Below are positions 27,871 to 39,854 of a stretch of DNA of 64,000 bases, one piece after another; the stretch's first letter is position 1; each line of letters opens with the position of its first letter. The notes beneath the pieces are model-generated. The model saw only the letters and a list, made by a program, of their open reading frames with translations, was not told where the DNA came from and made no database searches. The position numbers and the translations under genes are program-made. The DNA comes from Liolophura sinensis (lineage: Eukaryota; Mollusca; Polyplacophora; Chitonida; Chitonidae): NCBI RefSeq assembly GCF_032854445.1, contig NC_088302.1, positions 5,577,338 to 5,641,337 on the forward strand. The letters run 5' to 3'.

Positions 27871-30676
27871 GTGTCTGTATATTGTCACTGGGTAGTTTTT
27901 CATGCCCGATATCTTAAGTGTGATACTAAATGTTTCAGCTAAGACTTTAGTCAGGAAGTTTCCCAGGTATCTAGCTGGCAGAAGTCGTTGACATGTCGTG
28001 TATTTTACGTATAATCAAGACTGTGGAAGATATATGTCCACCTTCACCGGATTTAATGGAAACCACAGATTCTCCGGTTGGTACATCTTATCTGGACCTG
28101 TATTTGTATCAAAACGGTTTATGGTGTCGCAGGCATACGAGTGATAGTTTCAATTTTGACATGGACAGCAGGATTCCGAAGGGCCATGCATACGGCGTGT
28201 ACATATCACCTTCTAGCATTTGTTAAATCCTGTGTGTTGTGTGAGGATTGCATTCAACATCAAAAGTTATGACTGAAGAACTAGTGTGCGAAGGTTATTG
28301 CATCAAATGCCTTCACTCCAACTTTCTCAAGATTTACAGTGAGTCTACTTCTCTTGAAAATAAATATGGTCTGAGCGTCCAAAATATCTGGTACTCTGCT
28401 TCATAACTGTGTCTAATTCCTTTTGGCTAAAGGGTCGGAATATTCATCGTATTGAATTAGATCACCACGTTGGGTAGTGGAACCGTTGCAATCAAAGCGT
28501 AACCGGGATACATGTTTTACTGTCGACAACTAGTAAAATAGCATGGTACACGATTTGAATACCGATTTCACTCATTCGCCTTGAACATTCCTTGCGTTGT
28601 TCCAACATCATTAAAAACTATTGGCTACGTCTCACTGCATGATTCCATCCTAATTTCGTACTTTATATACCTTCTTAGTTCTTTGGTGCTTTGTGTTAAA
28701 CGTCATTTTGGGAATTGACGTTGCAATTATTGACCTGGAACTTCCAGTTTGAATGACGGCTGGTATATGAATGTCTGTTTCGACCCATACATACTCCAGG
28801 CATTCCAATTTCCCCCACCCATACATCATACCGTAGTCATACGAGTGAGAAAAGTAAGGCACTCAGCACAAGCCATACAAATCATATGTGATAAATCACA
28901 GAGGCAGCACTGTTAATATGACGGCTGAAGACACTTCCCGCGCCGCATCTTTTACTGCCTTTACTTTTTGTCTATAAATACCACAAGATCAGTGGTAGGT
29001 TTGTTTGCATGATTTGGGTTTAAGTTCATTTTCAATAGTATTCCGGTCATATCACGACTACCTGTTGGTAGAATGCCGGACAATATACCAGCATGTATAT
29101 AGTGCTGCTTCACTGGAACACCACGCGGAAGATACTAAACACGACGTCCCGCCCCATTATACTGGTACACCGAGCGGGCCATGCAGACCAGTTTACCCAT
29201 GCGCTTTAAAGTTTCAAGATGGACTCAAGTGGAGATTGAGCCAGGTCTGAATCTGTCCACAAATCAATGACTTGCTCGTTAATTCATGAGAACTACATTG
29301 TGCACATCTCACTATTAGTTCATGCATGACCCTAGAACCACGTGCGAGTTATCTTGGACACATTTAGCTTTTTTCACAACTATAAACAACTAAGACTACT
29401 TAAGGTCTGATTGATGTTTAACGACCTACGATCATCCGCAGGTTGATGTCAGACCTTTCCACTGCACGGCCTAAGAGAAAGCCGTCAACATCCCAAAAAT
29501 ATCCATTCCATTCATTTATCCACAACAGCTTTTGTAAGCGTTCGAGGGGATTTTACAGATAAATAACAAGGCGATATGCAACTGTGCAATACTGTTGTAT
29601 AAAATATGATAATTTTAATTACAAAATCTGAGAGGAAAAATTTTATACATATTTCACGGTAAAAAACATACGTAATATACTTCAAAACACTTGCATTTTA
29701 ACATAATCATGCTGAAATATTTGTGCTCATAATATGAACTTGACAATTAGACTAAGGATGTTATTAAAATGTAGGCACACTGTACCGGTTTATTCCCTGT
29801 GAAATGACGTAAGCCTACCATATGTACACCATGCAATTATTTCTTTATTTCACTGTTGTTTTACTCAAGCATATTTCAATTATGCAACGGCGGCCAGCAT
29901 TACGGTGGAAAGAAACCAGGCAGATCCCACGGCAAACCCACCACCATCTGCATGCTGCTGGCAAACCTTCATACTGCAGTTGTATAACTTCCTCCAGGAT
30001 TGTTAGGATACTGAAGACAAATTATCTCGACAAGAATCTGCACAATCTTCTAGGACATATCAAATACAAGTCGTCAATGGCTGCAGTAACTCTATACCTC
30101 TACCGACATGTTGATAATTAAGGATTTGTAAGACTTAAGGGGACATCAATCAAGTAGTGACCCGTTGTAATTTTCCCATGTTTGTCTCCTTTGTTCCCTT
30201 TCTTTCAGAAATCAAAAAACTTTCTGGTGCTGCTTAGAAACAAACAAACATGCAACGATCAAATCACTAATAGCATCTCCAATTGGGAAGAATATTTTGT
30301 GTGAAAAGAAAATACTGCATACAAACAAAAGCATAACATAACGCTTCAGAAAAGATGGCTGATTTCTAATGCACGTGCTACAATATAATGTGAAATGAGT
30401 TTTAATAAATGTTTGCCCAGAATCAAATAAGTTTGTTTGAATTAATCTCAGGTTCCATACCACATGAATGTCATAGATCTATATACAATGTAGAAAACCT
30501 GATAATGTAATATGAAACTCTCTTATGATAAATTTCTGTAAATTTACATCTACTAAAAATGATAGGCTTACTTTATGCGTATATGTAGCTACAATGTATG
30601 TATATGTAGAGATGACTGATTACACCTGGTAGAATTAAGCCTGTAGCTGATATCCAGGTGTGTGAACATTACAGAT
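27871..30676. other. Intergenic region before the four-helix gene
   Basis: No exon recognised on either strand. It holds one reverse SINE fragment (29862-29975) and a possible decayed one near 29410-29480 (tgatgtttaacgacctacg). Otherwise AT-rich single-copy-looking DNA. Confidence 0.45.
29862..29975 (-). mobile_element. SINE family A fragment, reverse
   Basis: Carries the reverse complement of the tail domain (caacggcggccagcattacg, gtggaaagaaaccaggcaga) and part of the central domain (catctgcatgctgctggcaa). The tRNA-like head is absent. Confidence 0.75.
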
Positions 30677-30778
30677 CTATATGTAGCCATTCCTCCTCTC
30701 GCCAGCAAATTTCAACTCCTTGTCCATGCTCTCGTTCATCTCCTGATACCTGGCCCACAGCACGAAGGCAAACACCGT
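30677..30778 (-). CDS. Four-helix protein, exon 6 (C-terminus)
   Basis: 34 codons including TAG, phase 0; acceptor cccttccag on the minus strand. It encodes TVFAFVLWARYQEMNESMD, a charged stretch (KELKFAGERR) and NGYI before the stop. The hydrophobic start continues the end of exon 5. Confidence 0.8.
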   Translation of the reverse strand, partial: TVFAFVLWARYQEMNESMDKELKFAGERRNGYI

Positions 30779-33700
30779 CTGGAAGGGAAATCGCAGTTCA
30801 TGTTTATACCTCAAGTTACGGCTGGACAATTGTATTTATTTATTAATCTGATTGGTGTTTTACCCCATACTCAGGAGCATTTCTCTTATATGACTGTAGT
30901 CAGCATTATGATGGGAGTAGTCCGCAAGCATCGTGTTCATATTTTATACTGACCATTAAAGCTGATAAGTTCTGGACCACAACATACGGTTACATGTATT
31001 CACTGATCACGACTAAGTCACCCTTTCTGTCCAATTTCTAGAGTTATCTTCATCTTGGAGCAAGTGCATGCTGAAAGCTTAATGTTGCACTTAACAATTT
31101 TTCAGTCATATGATGATGAAGGAGTACGTGTAGAGTGCCCCCTTGTTGCAGGACGGATTTCCACCACTCTTTCATCCGGTGCTGCTTCACTGAACGCCAA
31201 GCAAGGAAGCTATAAGGTCTTTTAAGGTCAGGTGTGACCTGACCCTGGAATTACCCTTGACCTAGCGCCCCCGAAGCAGCTGCTCTACCAACTGATCTAT
31301 CAGAGCCAGTTGATCTATCAGTGCAAGAGGTTTTCGAAGACTGACTGGAACGTAGGAGGATACCTTACTGTGAAAATGTTTAAGCACCAATTACATTGGT
31401 TCATCAGGTTAAGAATCTTTTTAGGTTAATGTTCAGAGTATTTTATTCTGGTGAATTTTTGCAATACTTTTTCAGGTGAATTTTTGCAGTATTGTTTCAG
31501 GTGAATTTTTTGGTCTAACAAAGTTATCACAATGGATGTGAATCTGTGCTCAACCATTCCACAGAATACGATAATTTCAATTACACAATATGATAATTTC
31601 AAATTACACAATATGACAGAATGTTATACCATGATAAGTATGAAAACAATTTATATCATTTATGCAAAACCTGTTGGTATACAAAGCCAACTTACATTTG
31701 CCAGTGTCCTCACCAGCCAGTATAACCAAATGAACACAACAAAAGCAAGTCGCTGCAAAACAAAACAGGGGAAAATATACACCTTAAGAGCAATGAAACA
31801 CATCTTCTTTCTTCTTTTTCTTCATTTTTATAGTTTATTTATTAATTATCATTAGACCTATTACTAGTTATTTTTCATTGCCTTGCGATATACAAGTGAC
31901 ATGGTCGCACAAAATTCTGATTGCGATGTCTTGCAGAAGTTTTAAAGTTCGTTAATAACCTATATCAGTCACATTGAAACAAAAACTATTCACTGAATAT
32001 GTGGCTCGTACGAGCCAAGAGAAATCCTGTCGTTATTCAAAGTCAGCACACAGATGGCGGGCCAGTTTGCCTCATTAACATTAAACCAGAAGGGCCTGAA
32101 GCACACGCGCAGCGTTCGGAAAGTTCCCATCAAAACAAACATGTCAAGTAAGGTACGTGTTGGTGACAGAAACAGTGACAGCGTGATCTTGCTATCTTTC
32201 CCACTCAATCGATGTTGCTCCATCTAAGTATTATCCGAAGATACACGTATTGTACCATAACTGGCATGCAATAAAAAGAGGAAGCCTGGCTAAAAATGCT
32301 ACTTATAATAGAGTTTTAAGGCCCAACGTGGTTGTCCATAAAGTAAGCTGCAGGTAAGTGGCAAGTTCAACACCTTTTCTTGAATTCTGATCATATCTAA
32401 GACCAGACAAGACCCTCTGTGAAAGACCAGCTAACTTTAGGCAGAGTATTTCAATAAGCGACGATTGAGGGGTACGCAGATTTGCACAATACTTAATCCA
32501 TATAAAATTTCATTTAGTTCGCTTGTGTCATAAAAGACTTAATATATTTATTAATACTCTTTCCCATACTCTTTTATTCATCTCCCAGATGTAAACTCCA
32601 TGACTTGACAGGCATCGTTTATATAATTAAGACACTTCAGATGCAGTTCATACAACAAACTTATTCTTATTTAAACAAGTTAATGAGTCCTCTGGGATAG
32701 GAAATTTTGTGTGTGACTTTAAGAGAGAAAAGGTAGCATTTACCCCCATTAATCTCAAAATTCATGCAGTAATATTGAAGACAAGGACAGGCTTTTGAAT
32801 TTAGATAATGAAACAAATCATGATATGAACATTACAGAACAGGTGTACTTACGAAGGTGTTCACCCCATAGAAGGCAAATTCGTACAAGGAACAGGCGAG
32901 TTCACACAAGACATAGAGGATAAAATAGATCAGATAAAACTGGGACCAGGAGATTGTCATGATGAAGTGCTGAAATGTACAGTCAAAAATAAATTACACT
33001 TCATGGCAATAAAATACAAACAATTTTTACTTTTTTTTTTACTTACTTATTTATTTCTCATTTAATCGGGGTTTAACCTCGTACTCAAAAATATTTCACT
33101 GACATGATGACAGCCAGCATTATGGTTGGAGGAAACCAGGGAGTGCCCGGGGGAAACCAGGGGAAACCCACCATTGGAATTTAATCTCTACATTGTAAAA
33201 CCCATAGAATCAATTCTTCGGGAAATAAAATTTCAAGAAATAAACTACCCTTCCTACCCAATATTCACAAATTGAACTTGCTACCCAAAAAACAACTTTT
33301 TAATTTTGGCCTTATTCATGAGATGCCGATGTGACTTACCCTTCTGGTTGTCAGGTAGAGCAAAAAGATGCTGAAGAGGAAGACAATGGTGTGGGTGATG
33401 ACCATCAGTATGTCCGTAACCACAAACCCTGCAGAAATAAACAGGATATCACTGTACCTTCAACACAATTACCACCCAGGTCACAAGAAGACATGTGGGT
33501 CATTTTAGTGTATACAGTATCTGAAGTAATAAATTAATTTCAAGAAATTCCTAAACTTTTTAAATAAAAAGAGTTTCTAAAGATGTTTTATTTATATTAC
33601 ATTAATTCTGACATAAAAGGTTACAGGTATTTTACATACTGATCTGGAAAATATCAACAGGAACAGGAGAATATAGCTTGTTTATTGCTTGTCAAATCTG

Positions 33701-36700
33701 AAAAATAGACTTTACACTTTGGTAAATATTCTAAAATTTCATCCTTGTAAAAACTTTGCCTTGTTCTGAGAGGTCTAATTGATCAGAAAGGTGTTTTGAC
33801 AGAGGTTTGTTTAGAAGGTAGGGGATATTCTAATTGAAAAGTATAGCTTTAAAAATGCACTTTTTAGAGTGCACCTAAGTCATTTAGAGTACATAGTCAT
33901 ATGCCACGAAGGCAGCATTCAACAAATTACCTTCAGCAGCATTCAGACATTGAAATGACAAACATGTGGGTGATAAAAATTTGAAATCTCAAGGATCTGC
34001 AGCCAATAAATCTTTTATCCTTATTGTAAAGCAATAAGCACATGTACACCATAAAGAGTCTGATATGTACATTTTTTAGCGCTTAAATTACTACATAACA
34101 AATAATGCTTGTCATTATGAAATTGATTATAGCTAATATAATGCTTTAGCCATCAGGCAGGCTATTGGACTTAAATGATAAGCTTTACATTGTCGTCAAC
34201 CTTAACATAAAGCAATGCCCAATGGTTGCCCACAGAATAGATCATGCAAATTAATATTTGAGCTTTATAACAAGTTAACCAACACATTGATGCCATAAGT
34301 TCTAACTACTAACCGCATGCACTCCAATTAATTTCTAATGCTCCTATGCTTAGATGACATAAATATAATAATGCTTATCATTTAAGAGGCAACGCATAAC
34401 TTTAAGGACAACACCAGAATGAAATTCTGCTATAACATCGTGCAAACTACAAAAAAAAAAATAACTCATTTGGCACCATGTACTTTTACTTTATGTACAA
34501 AGCCTGTGTACATCAGCTGAAAAACATATTGATGTCATCTAACAAAATATTTATTTATTTATTTATTTACTTACTAGATTGATGTTTTATGCCACACTCA
34601 AGAATATCGCACTTGTACAACAGTGGACAAACTTATGCTGTTAGGGAACCGGGCAGAGTCTGGGGGAAACCCAGGAGGTTGCTGACAGACCTTCCCACGT
34701 ATGGAAGCAAACATTAACAATATATTTCCATCAGGCTATTCAATATATTTACATCTTCAAGCCTACATCTCACAATGATTTGTTCCCCTATCATTTATTT
34801 ATTTACTTGATTGGTGTTTTAGGCCTTACTCAAGAACATTTCACTTACACCACAGTGGCCAACATTATATAAAGAGAAGAAACTGGGCAGAGCCTCCCCT
34901 CATCTAAATATTTTATACCCATATTTTATTCTTACCATCCCAGCCATGCGACCTCCAGTGTGACTGAAAGCCCTGGCTGATCTCAAAGTTCGGATCAAAT
35001 ATGGCTGCCACATCGATCAGTCTCAACACCAGGGCAAAGAATGATGTAAACTGAAAATTCAAATACACGAAAATTGAGAGTTACAGTAATGACAGTTGTA
35101 CCTATGAATACCATAAGTAAATTATTTACTTACTGTTCAAACATGACAACAGTTCCATGTGAATGAAACCTTATATAATATATAATGTAATAGTGTGACA
35201 ACAGTGTTTCAACCTGAACATCAGTTCAGATTTTATTACTTATTTCTTTTGCGGTCTCCGTGGCTCAGTTGGTTAGCGCAGCGTAATGACCCAGGAGTCT
35301 CTCACCAATGCGGTCGCTGTGAGTTCAAGTCCAGCTCATGCTGGCTTCCTCTCCGGCCGTACGTGGGAAGGTCTGCCAGCAACCTGTGGATGGCCGTGGG
35401 TTTTCCCCGGGCTCTGCCCGGTTTCCTCCCACCATAATGCTGGCCGCCGTCGTATAAGTGAAATATTCTTGAGTACGGTGTAAAACACCAATCAAATAAA
35501 TAATAAATAAAATAACATTTCTTTTTATGACTTTAGACCACATAATCTTAATGTGGCTTACAAGTCCTAAGTCTTAGTCTTAACACTCACTGCCAAAATG
35601 CTTCAGCTTAGGGAAACACTTCATGTCCTCCAGAATAAGTCACTTTCTATCGGATTTAAACTGTTACAAGACAACAGGACTTTACATCTAACCCTACCTG
35701 CAAAACAACTGATCATGATGCAAATGGAGTTATTTTCTAGTTGCACAATGTAATGAAGAATGTTATGGTGACTGACTGCTTCAAATGTTTTGGATCAACG
35801 GTAAGTCACATTTACCACATCTTCACACATCTTAAATCTTCCCTAGCATGCCTAGTGTAAATCGATGTCAACTGAGTGGTCCCCATAATCCACTAATCTG
35901 TTCTGAGTCTCGCTGAACCAAAAACAATCCGTGACAGCCACGCAGATTCTCAAAATAAATACATTTTCAGACACTACACTCACTGCGGTTGCCCTCTCAT
36001 TCTGATAGTCGTACCGGAACATGGAAGTCATGTGATCGTTGTGAGCGCAGAAAAAAATAAGGTCTGTAAAGGGAGGAAACCTTTCCTTCTACGCATAAAT
36101 ACCTATGGCAATCATTATAGTAACACTAGGCAAGTCTAGTCATCCATTTGGCTGGTTCACCTCCACTGTCACCTCCACATCAGATGGCGCTAATCGCCAC
36201 AGCATCATTCGTTCTCGTAAGTGATCAAAATGGTGACAGGCCACAGTTGGTGTACTTGTCTGAAAATGTATTTATTTTGTGAATTTGTGTGGTTGTCATA
36301 GATCGTTTTTGGTTCGACGAGACTCAGAACAGATTGGTTTATTATGAAGACCCCTCGGTTGACATCGATTTATGCTAGGGAAGATTTAATGCGCGTGTGA
36401 AGATGCGGTAAATGTGGCTTACCGTCGATCCAACACATTAGAAGCAGTTATTCCCCATAACTCTCCCAACACTTCGTGTTGATCGATACAGAGAGTTACA
36501 TTCCGGAACTAAGTTATTTTCCTGTCCGATACACACAAATCCTGTCAACTTTGCTACTCGTATCTTTAATACACCTGTAACACCCATAATACGAACACTT
36601 CCGGTGTGTATAGGCAAACGGTCCAGGTGCTAGTACCCGACACTGCAGGTTTTCGATTGGGTAAATTTAATCACAGAATTAATAACCCTGGTACTGTCAA

Positions 36701-36911
36701 AGTGAGGTAAAGGTGTTGTTGTTGTTACTCGCTCCCTGTTTCTTTTGTGTTTGGGTTTAAGCATTCCAAGGTGTTTGTGAAGTCAAATCTATCAATTGTA
36801 CCCACGTGTGATGTAAGAAATTACACGTATCAAACTCACCGTGACAAAAATGTATCCCACAAACGACGCCGTTTGAAGAGGCCAGCAGAAAAAACGATTG
36901 AAAATCGCCAT
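30677..36911 (-). CDS. Uncharacterised four-helix membrane protein, six exons
   Basis: Six minus-strand exons join in one frame (600 nt, 199 residues plus stop): 36911-36840, 36088-35984, 35050-34936, 33428-33340, 32969-32853, 30778-30677. All introns are GT-AG. Visible features: a short N-terminus (MAIFNRFFCW) leading into helix 1; an outer or lumenal loop with HNDHMTSMFRYDYQ; helix 2 (FTSFFALVLRLIDVAAIF); a loop with SHWRSHGW; helix 3 (ILMVITHTIVFLFSIFLLYL); helix 4 (FYLIYFILYVLCELACSL), possibly extended by FTVFAFVLW; and a charged tail ending NGYI. No signal peptide and no catalytic motif is visible. The small four-helix layout recalls insect DUF4728/pasiflora-like and LAPTM proteins, but I recognise no diagnostic motif, so the family is unknown. 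The start is the first ATG, in context AAAATGG. Confidence 0.8.
30834..30930 (-). mobile_element. SINE family A tail fragment, reverse
   Basis: Reverse complement of the 3' tail: ttatttattaatctgattgg, then gtgttttaccccatactcag, and a decayed tail domain (gtcagcattatgatgggag). It lies in the last intron of the four-helix gene. Confidence 0.75.
31078..31318 (-). mobile_element. SINE, family B, reverse, near full length
   Basis: Left end is the tail (gcttaatgttgcacttaaca, atttttcagtcatatgatg), followed by the body (ttgttgcaggacggatttcc, gaacgccaagcaaggaagct). At the right lies the tRNA-like head, which reads on the minus strand as GATAGATCAGTTGGTAGAGC with box B-like GGGTCAGGTC. It lies within the last intron of the four-helix gene. 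Confidence 0.85.
31319..32852 (-). other. Rest of the last intron of the four-helix gene
   Basis: AT-rich. The phrase 'caggtgaatttttgcag' is repeated two to three times at about 31448-31512. No further exon could be fitted between 30779 and 32852. The 77-codon minus-strand frame at 31990-32223 has no usable splice context and no known motif. Confidence 0.45.
32853..32969 (-). CDS. Four-helix protein, exon 5 (helix 4)
   Basis: 39 codons, phase 0 at both ends; donor GTAAGT, acceptor ending in AG directly after position 32969. It encodes HFIMTISWSQ, then helix 4 (FYLIYFILYVLCELACSL) and YEFAFYGVNTF. Confidence 0.85.
33037..33175 (-). mobile_element. SINE family A fragment, reverse
   Basis: Tail (tttaatcggggtttaacctc, gtactcaaaaatatttcact) and part of the central domain (attatggttggaggaaacca, gggagtgcccggggg), preceded on the left by a T-rich tract. 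It lies in the intron between exons 5 and 4. Confidence 0.8.
33340..33428 (-). CDS. Four-helix protein, exon 4 (helix 3)
   Basis: 89 nt, entered in phase 1 and left in phase 0; donor GTAAGT, acceptor tttctgcag. It encodes FVVTD, then helix 3 (ILMVITHTIVFLFSIFLLYL) and TTRR, a positive cluster that suggests a cytosolic end. Confidence 0.85.
34549..34705 (-). mobile_element. SINE family A fragment, reverse
   Basis: (attt)n, then the tail (gattgatgttttatgccaca, ctcaagaatatcgcacttg) and the central domain (gaaccgggcagagtctgggg, ttgctgacagaccttcccac). The tRNA-like head is missing. Confidence 0.8.
34793..34905 (-). mobile_element. SINE family A fragment, reverse
   Basis: (attt)n, tail (ttgattggtgttttaggcct, tactcaagaacatttcactt) and the start of the central domain (gaaactgggcagagcc). 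Its right end lies about 30 bp from exon 3. Confidence 0.8.
34936..35050 (-). CDS. Four-helix protein, exon 3 (helix 2)
   Basis: 115 nt, entered in phase 0 and left in phase 1; donor GTAAGA, acceptor ttttcag. It encodes helix 2 (FTSFFALVLRLIDVAAIF), then DPNFEISQGF and SHWRSHGWD, a polar loop rich in aromatic and His residues. Confidence 0.85.
35051..35983 (-). other. Intron of the four-helix gene with a forward SINE
   Basis: Contains the family A SINE at 35252-35511, inserted against the direction of the gene. The rest is unremarkable. Confidence 0.5.
35252..35511 (+). mobile_element. SINE, family A, full length (best copy)
   Basis: tRNA-like head (gtctccgtggctcagttggt), box B GTGAGTTCAAGTCC at about 35318-35331, central domain (cggccgtacgtgggaaggtc, gggctctgcccggtttcctc), tail (gccgccgtcgtataagtgaa, atattcttgagtacggtgta) and a terminal (aaat)n. 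Useful as a reference for the other copies. Confidence 0.92.
35984..36088 (-). CDS. Four-helix protein, exon 2 (loop)
   Basis: 35 codons, phase 0 at both ends, donor GTGAGT. It encodes ERFPPFTDLIFFCAHNDHM and a stretch ending YQNERATA. The acceptor is TAG|AAG, a NAGNAG-type tandem site that would include or omit one Lys. The more obvious acceptor at 36063 (ccctttacag) breaks the frame with exon 1. It would fit only if translation began inside this exon (MTSMF). Confidence 0.65.
36840..36911 (-). CDS. Four-helix protein, exon 1 (start and helix 1)
   Basis: 24 codons from ATG (context AAAATGG) to donor GTGAGT. It encodes MAIFNRFFCWPLQTASFVGY and IFVT, a basic/aromatic start followed by a hydrophobic run. 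The 5' untranslated region and promoter should lie at about 36912-37250. Confidence 0.7.
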
Positions 36912-38865
36912 TTTGTCCTCTTCTTAACTGCGCCTCGACTCCAATTTACCTGTTATTACGGGGAGTGGATATTGACACGCCGTGACCCAATTAAATTGCT
37001 AACCACTTTATGAAATTGAAGGTTGTAAAGTTTTAAATAAATAACAAGTTAAGCCTCACATTGCGTTGCAATTACAGAAAATTTTGTTCTTTACATAAGA
37101 GCTGGTCATCAGAAGTTATCATTCTGACAACTTACAGACTTCTCCCTGTTTTACCTGTGTCATTGCTCAGGTATGTGCAGGTGTACACGAAAAACTCAGT
37201 CAAGGGGAGATAACCACTGTCAAACACGTGGAGCCCATGTTAAGGGGCGAGTCATCTCACTTTATACGGCCGAGAAAATTTTAGTTGTTAAACTGGAAAT
37301 ATAGGCCTACAGGTATTGTTCAACTTTTTAGTCTTTAATAAACTATGATAAACAATTAAACAGTTTTCATTACAGCCGAGATTATTTTAGTTGTTAGACT
37401 GGAAACATAGGCCTACAGGTATTCCTTAACTTTCTAGCCTGTCTAGCCTGAACTATGATAAACAATTAAACAAGTTTCATTAGGGGCTTACCGGAACAGT
37501 CGACTTGGAACAATCATTTAAGGGGTATTTTCGGCTTTCCGCAATTCTTTAGTCTATTCCCTCAGCTGCCTCTGTGGCCAATATTTTGAAACATTCTGGG
37601 AAGACTATACGAAGTGTAAAGAGATAATTTGCAGTTTTATGAAGTTTCCATTTTCCGTGGCACAAAGAAATCATTTTGAAGCTATACTCATAAGAATTGC
37701 ATAAATTCTACTGAAAGAAGTGCTTTAGAGGTTGAAAAGGTTGAAGATTTACAGTATTATGGATCTGATACAGCATATACAGGAAATGTAGACAATACAG
37801 AGTGGCTGGTACTGGCGTATAACCCAAATGGCTGGGCTCAGCTTCCCTGAACTTGTGTTTATTACCGACTTAGTTTCATACTTGAGGTCTGCTTTGTGGA
37901 ATGATTTCTTTTGATTTCAGGACCACAGAGGATGTCTTCAGACTGTAGGCTTCATGTGTCCTATATGTGTCAACAGTCCTTTAAAACAGTACATAAACAT
38001 GTGAAAGTAAAAACTAATGTGTGCCCCAAATGAAAGGAAACAGAGAAATGTGCCTACGAATACTTTAAATTATCTTTTTTTTTTTCTTGGAAGAAATTCC
38101 ACAAAGACAATTATTTTTCGAGGTGGGTGTTTGGGACATATTTTTGAAAGGTTTTAACCATTATTTTGAGCTCCAAAAATCCATAAATCATTAGAATGAT
38201 CCCTCGCCAGTTAATTAGAGATGATTTTATAGACTATTTTCTAAATGTATCGTAGACATATAGGGAAACTTGTTTTCAAGAAAGTGATTTGAATTCACTT
38301 CACTTACAGATAAGGATCGAAAATGTCACCATATTTTGTTCATTGTTCATTGTTCAGCATTCATTGTTCCGGTCAGAAACGGACCAACCATTGAAGCAGT
38401 CCCAAATCTGAATTACAAAATATACATGTACAATGTATACAATTTATTTACTCCAGCCATGTGCATTTATTTATGTGCATGTGTTTATTTAGGGTTCGGC
38501 ATATTCCGAATTCGATAGGAACTATCCACGAAAACTGTTAATTCGACAGTAAAACATTCCATATGCAACGATATGTGCTTTTTACGAGTAATTCATTTCA
38601 GCTTCATAATATTTGGAAAATCTCGCCAGAAACGCAAATCTCGCGAGGTGTGGAATGCGTTTCTAACAGTTGAATGACAGCGAGTCTGTTGGTTAAAGGA
38701 CAGCCAATCAAACGTCTGGATTTGAGCGTTTGAAATGACAGAATTACAAAAGGTGGCATGGGGCGATAAGATTACCACTGGGAAAAGATGCGTATTTGCA
38801 AACGTTCCTTTCATTGAGTGCAGAAATCTTTCACATGCATTATATGCCGTGTTCATATAATTCAG
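36912..38865. other. Region upstream of the four-helix gene
   Basis: Expected to hold the minus-strand promoter of the four-helix gene, but no TATA or other element stands out. It includes the 109-bp duplication at 37277-37490. No exon or mobile element was recognised up to the SINE at 38866. Confidence 0.45.
37277..37490. repeat. Tandem duplication, about 109 bp, two copies
   Basis: Copies start with 'ttttagttgttaaactgg' (37277) and 'ttttagttgttagactgg' (37386). Both continue through 'ataggcctacaggtatt' and end at 'aactatgataaacaattaaa'. The copies differ by a few substitutions and small indels. Confidence 0.9.
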
Positions 38866-39138
38866 GAGGCCTCCGTGGCCAAGTCGTTAGCGGGCTAGTG
38901 CAGCACAATGACCCAAGAGCCTCTTACCAGTGTGGCCGTTGTGAATTCAAGCGATCCTTGCTTCCTCTCTGGTCGTAAATTGGAATCTGTCAGCAATCTG
39001 TGAATGGATGTCCGTGGGTTTCCCCCGACTCTATCCGATTTACTTCCACCATAATGTTGGCAGCTGTCGTGTTGGTGAAATATTCTTGAGTGCTGCGTAA
39101 AAACACCAATTAAATAAATAAGTAAATGAATAAACAAA
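38866..39138 (+). mobile_element. SINE, family A, full length, diverged
   Basis: Head (gcctccgtggccaagtcgtt), box B-like GTGAATTCAAGCGATCC, central domain (gtttcccccgactctatccg), tail (ggtgaaatattcttgagtgc) and terminal (aaat)n. Confidence 0.88.
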
Positions 39139-39854
39139 TCATATCTTTTAGGACGTAATTTTATGTTAAGACTGACGTTGGAATAATAGATACTGTGGCC
39201 AGCAATTAACCGGGTATGCCACACCCTGTAACCTACTTTCTCTACGCCAGACCCGCATACCTTATGTTGCTCAGTGGTAGTCTGTAAGGCTAGGGCATCT
39301 GCCTAATGAGAGTACTGGTAATCCAGATCACGCATGGCTTCTGTCACATGTTAATTCTACTTGAAGCTACCTTCGCTCTGATATGATTTTGAAGTCATGT
39401 ACTGTAGTAACTTATAGACAAGTAAGACCAGTCAAATGTCAACAATGATACCGCGCTGTGCTAACAATTCCAAAAGCATACAATAATATTTTCAATCCGA
39501 ACTTTCACATGATTGATGTTTATGTCATGGTATCAGTCTGCTGTTTTCGGGGAACAAGCTATGGAAGAATCAGCCACTGCTGAAAGCCATATGGAAAATT
39601 TCGCTGAAGCGCAAAACTCGACCTGTATTGAAACTCAACAAACACATTTTTACTGATTTTAATTATATAAGCCATGCAACAGATTAATAAAGAATTGTCG
39701 TACAGTAGATTGCGTGTGAACCGCACATTCAGTATTTCGGCTATGCATAAACTACCTCTATTAATGATACCAGCTAATTTGCCTCGAAGAGTTACCGTGA
39801 TTGTCGTATTTGAAAGGCATTTGTGTTTAGACGAATATTTATTTTCCGCGATAG

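Larger units (their letters stand above)
33429..34935 (-). other. Intron of the four-helix gene with two SINE tails
   Basis: AT-rich. Holds reverse SINE fragments at 34549-34705 and 34793-34905; nothing else recognised. Confidence 0.5.

Noticed and set aside
36747-37013. + strand frame of 88 codons over the first exon of the four-helix gene
   Set aside because: It is antisense to the exon at 36840-36911 and has no motif of its own.
39240-39350. tRNA-like string 'ttgctcagtggtag' near 39270
   Set aside because: Resembles a SINE head box A, but no convincing box B or tail follows, so it was not annotated.
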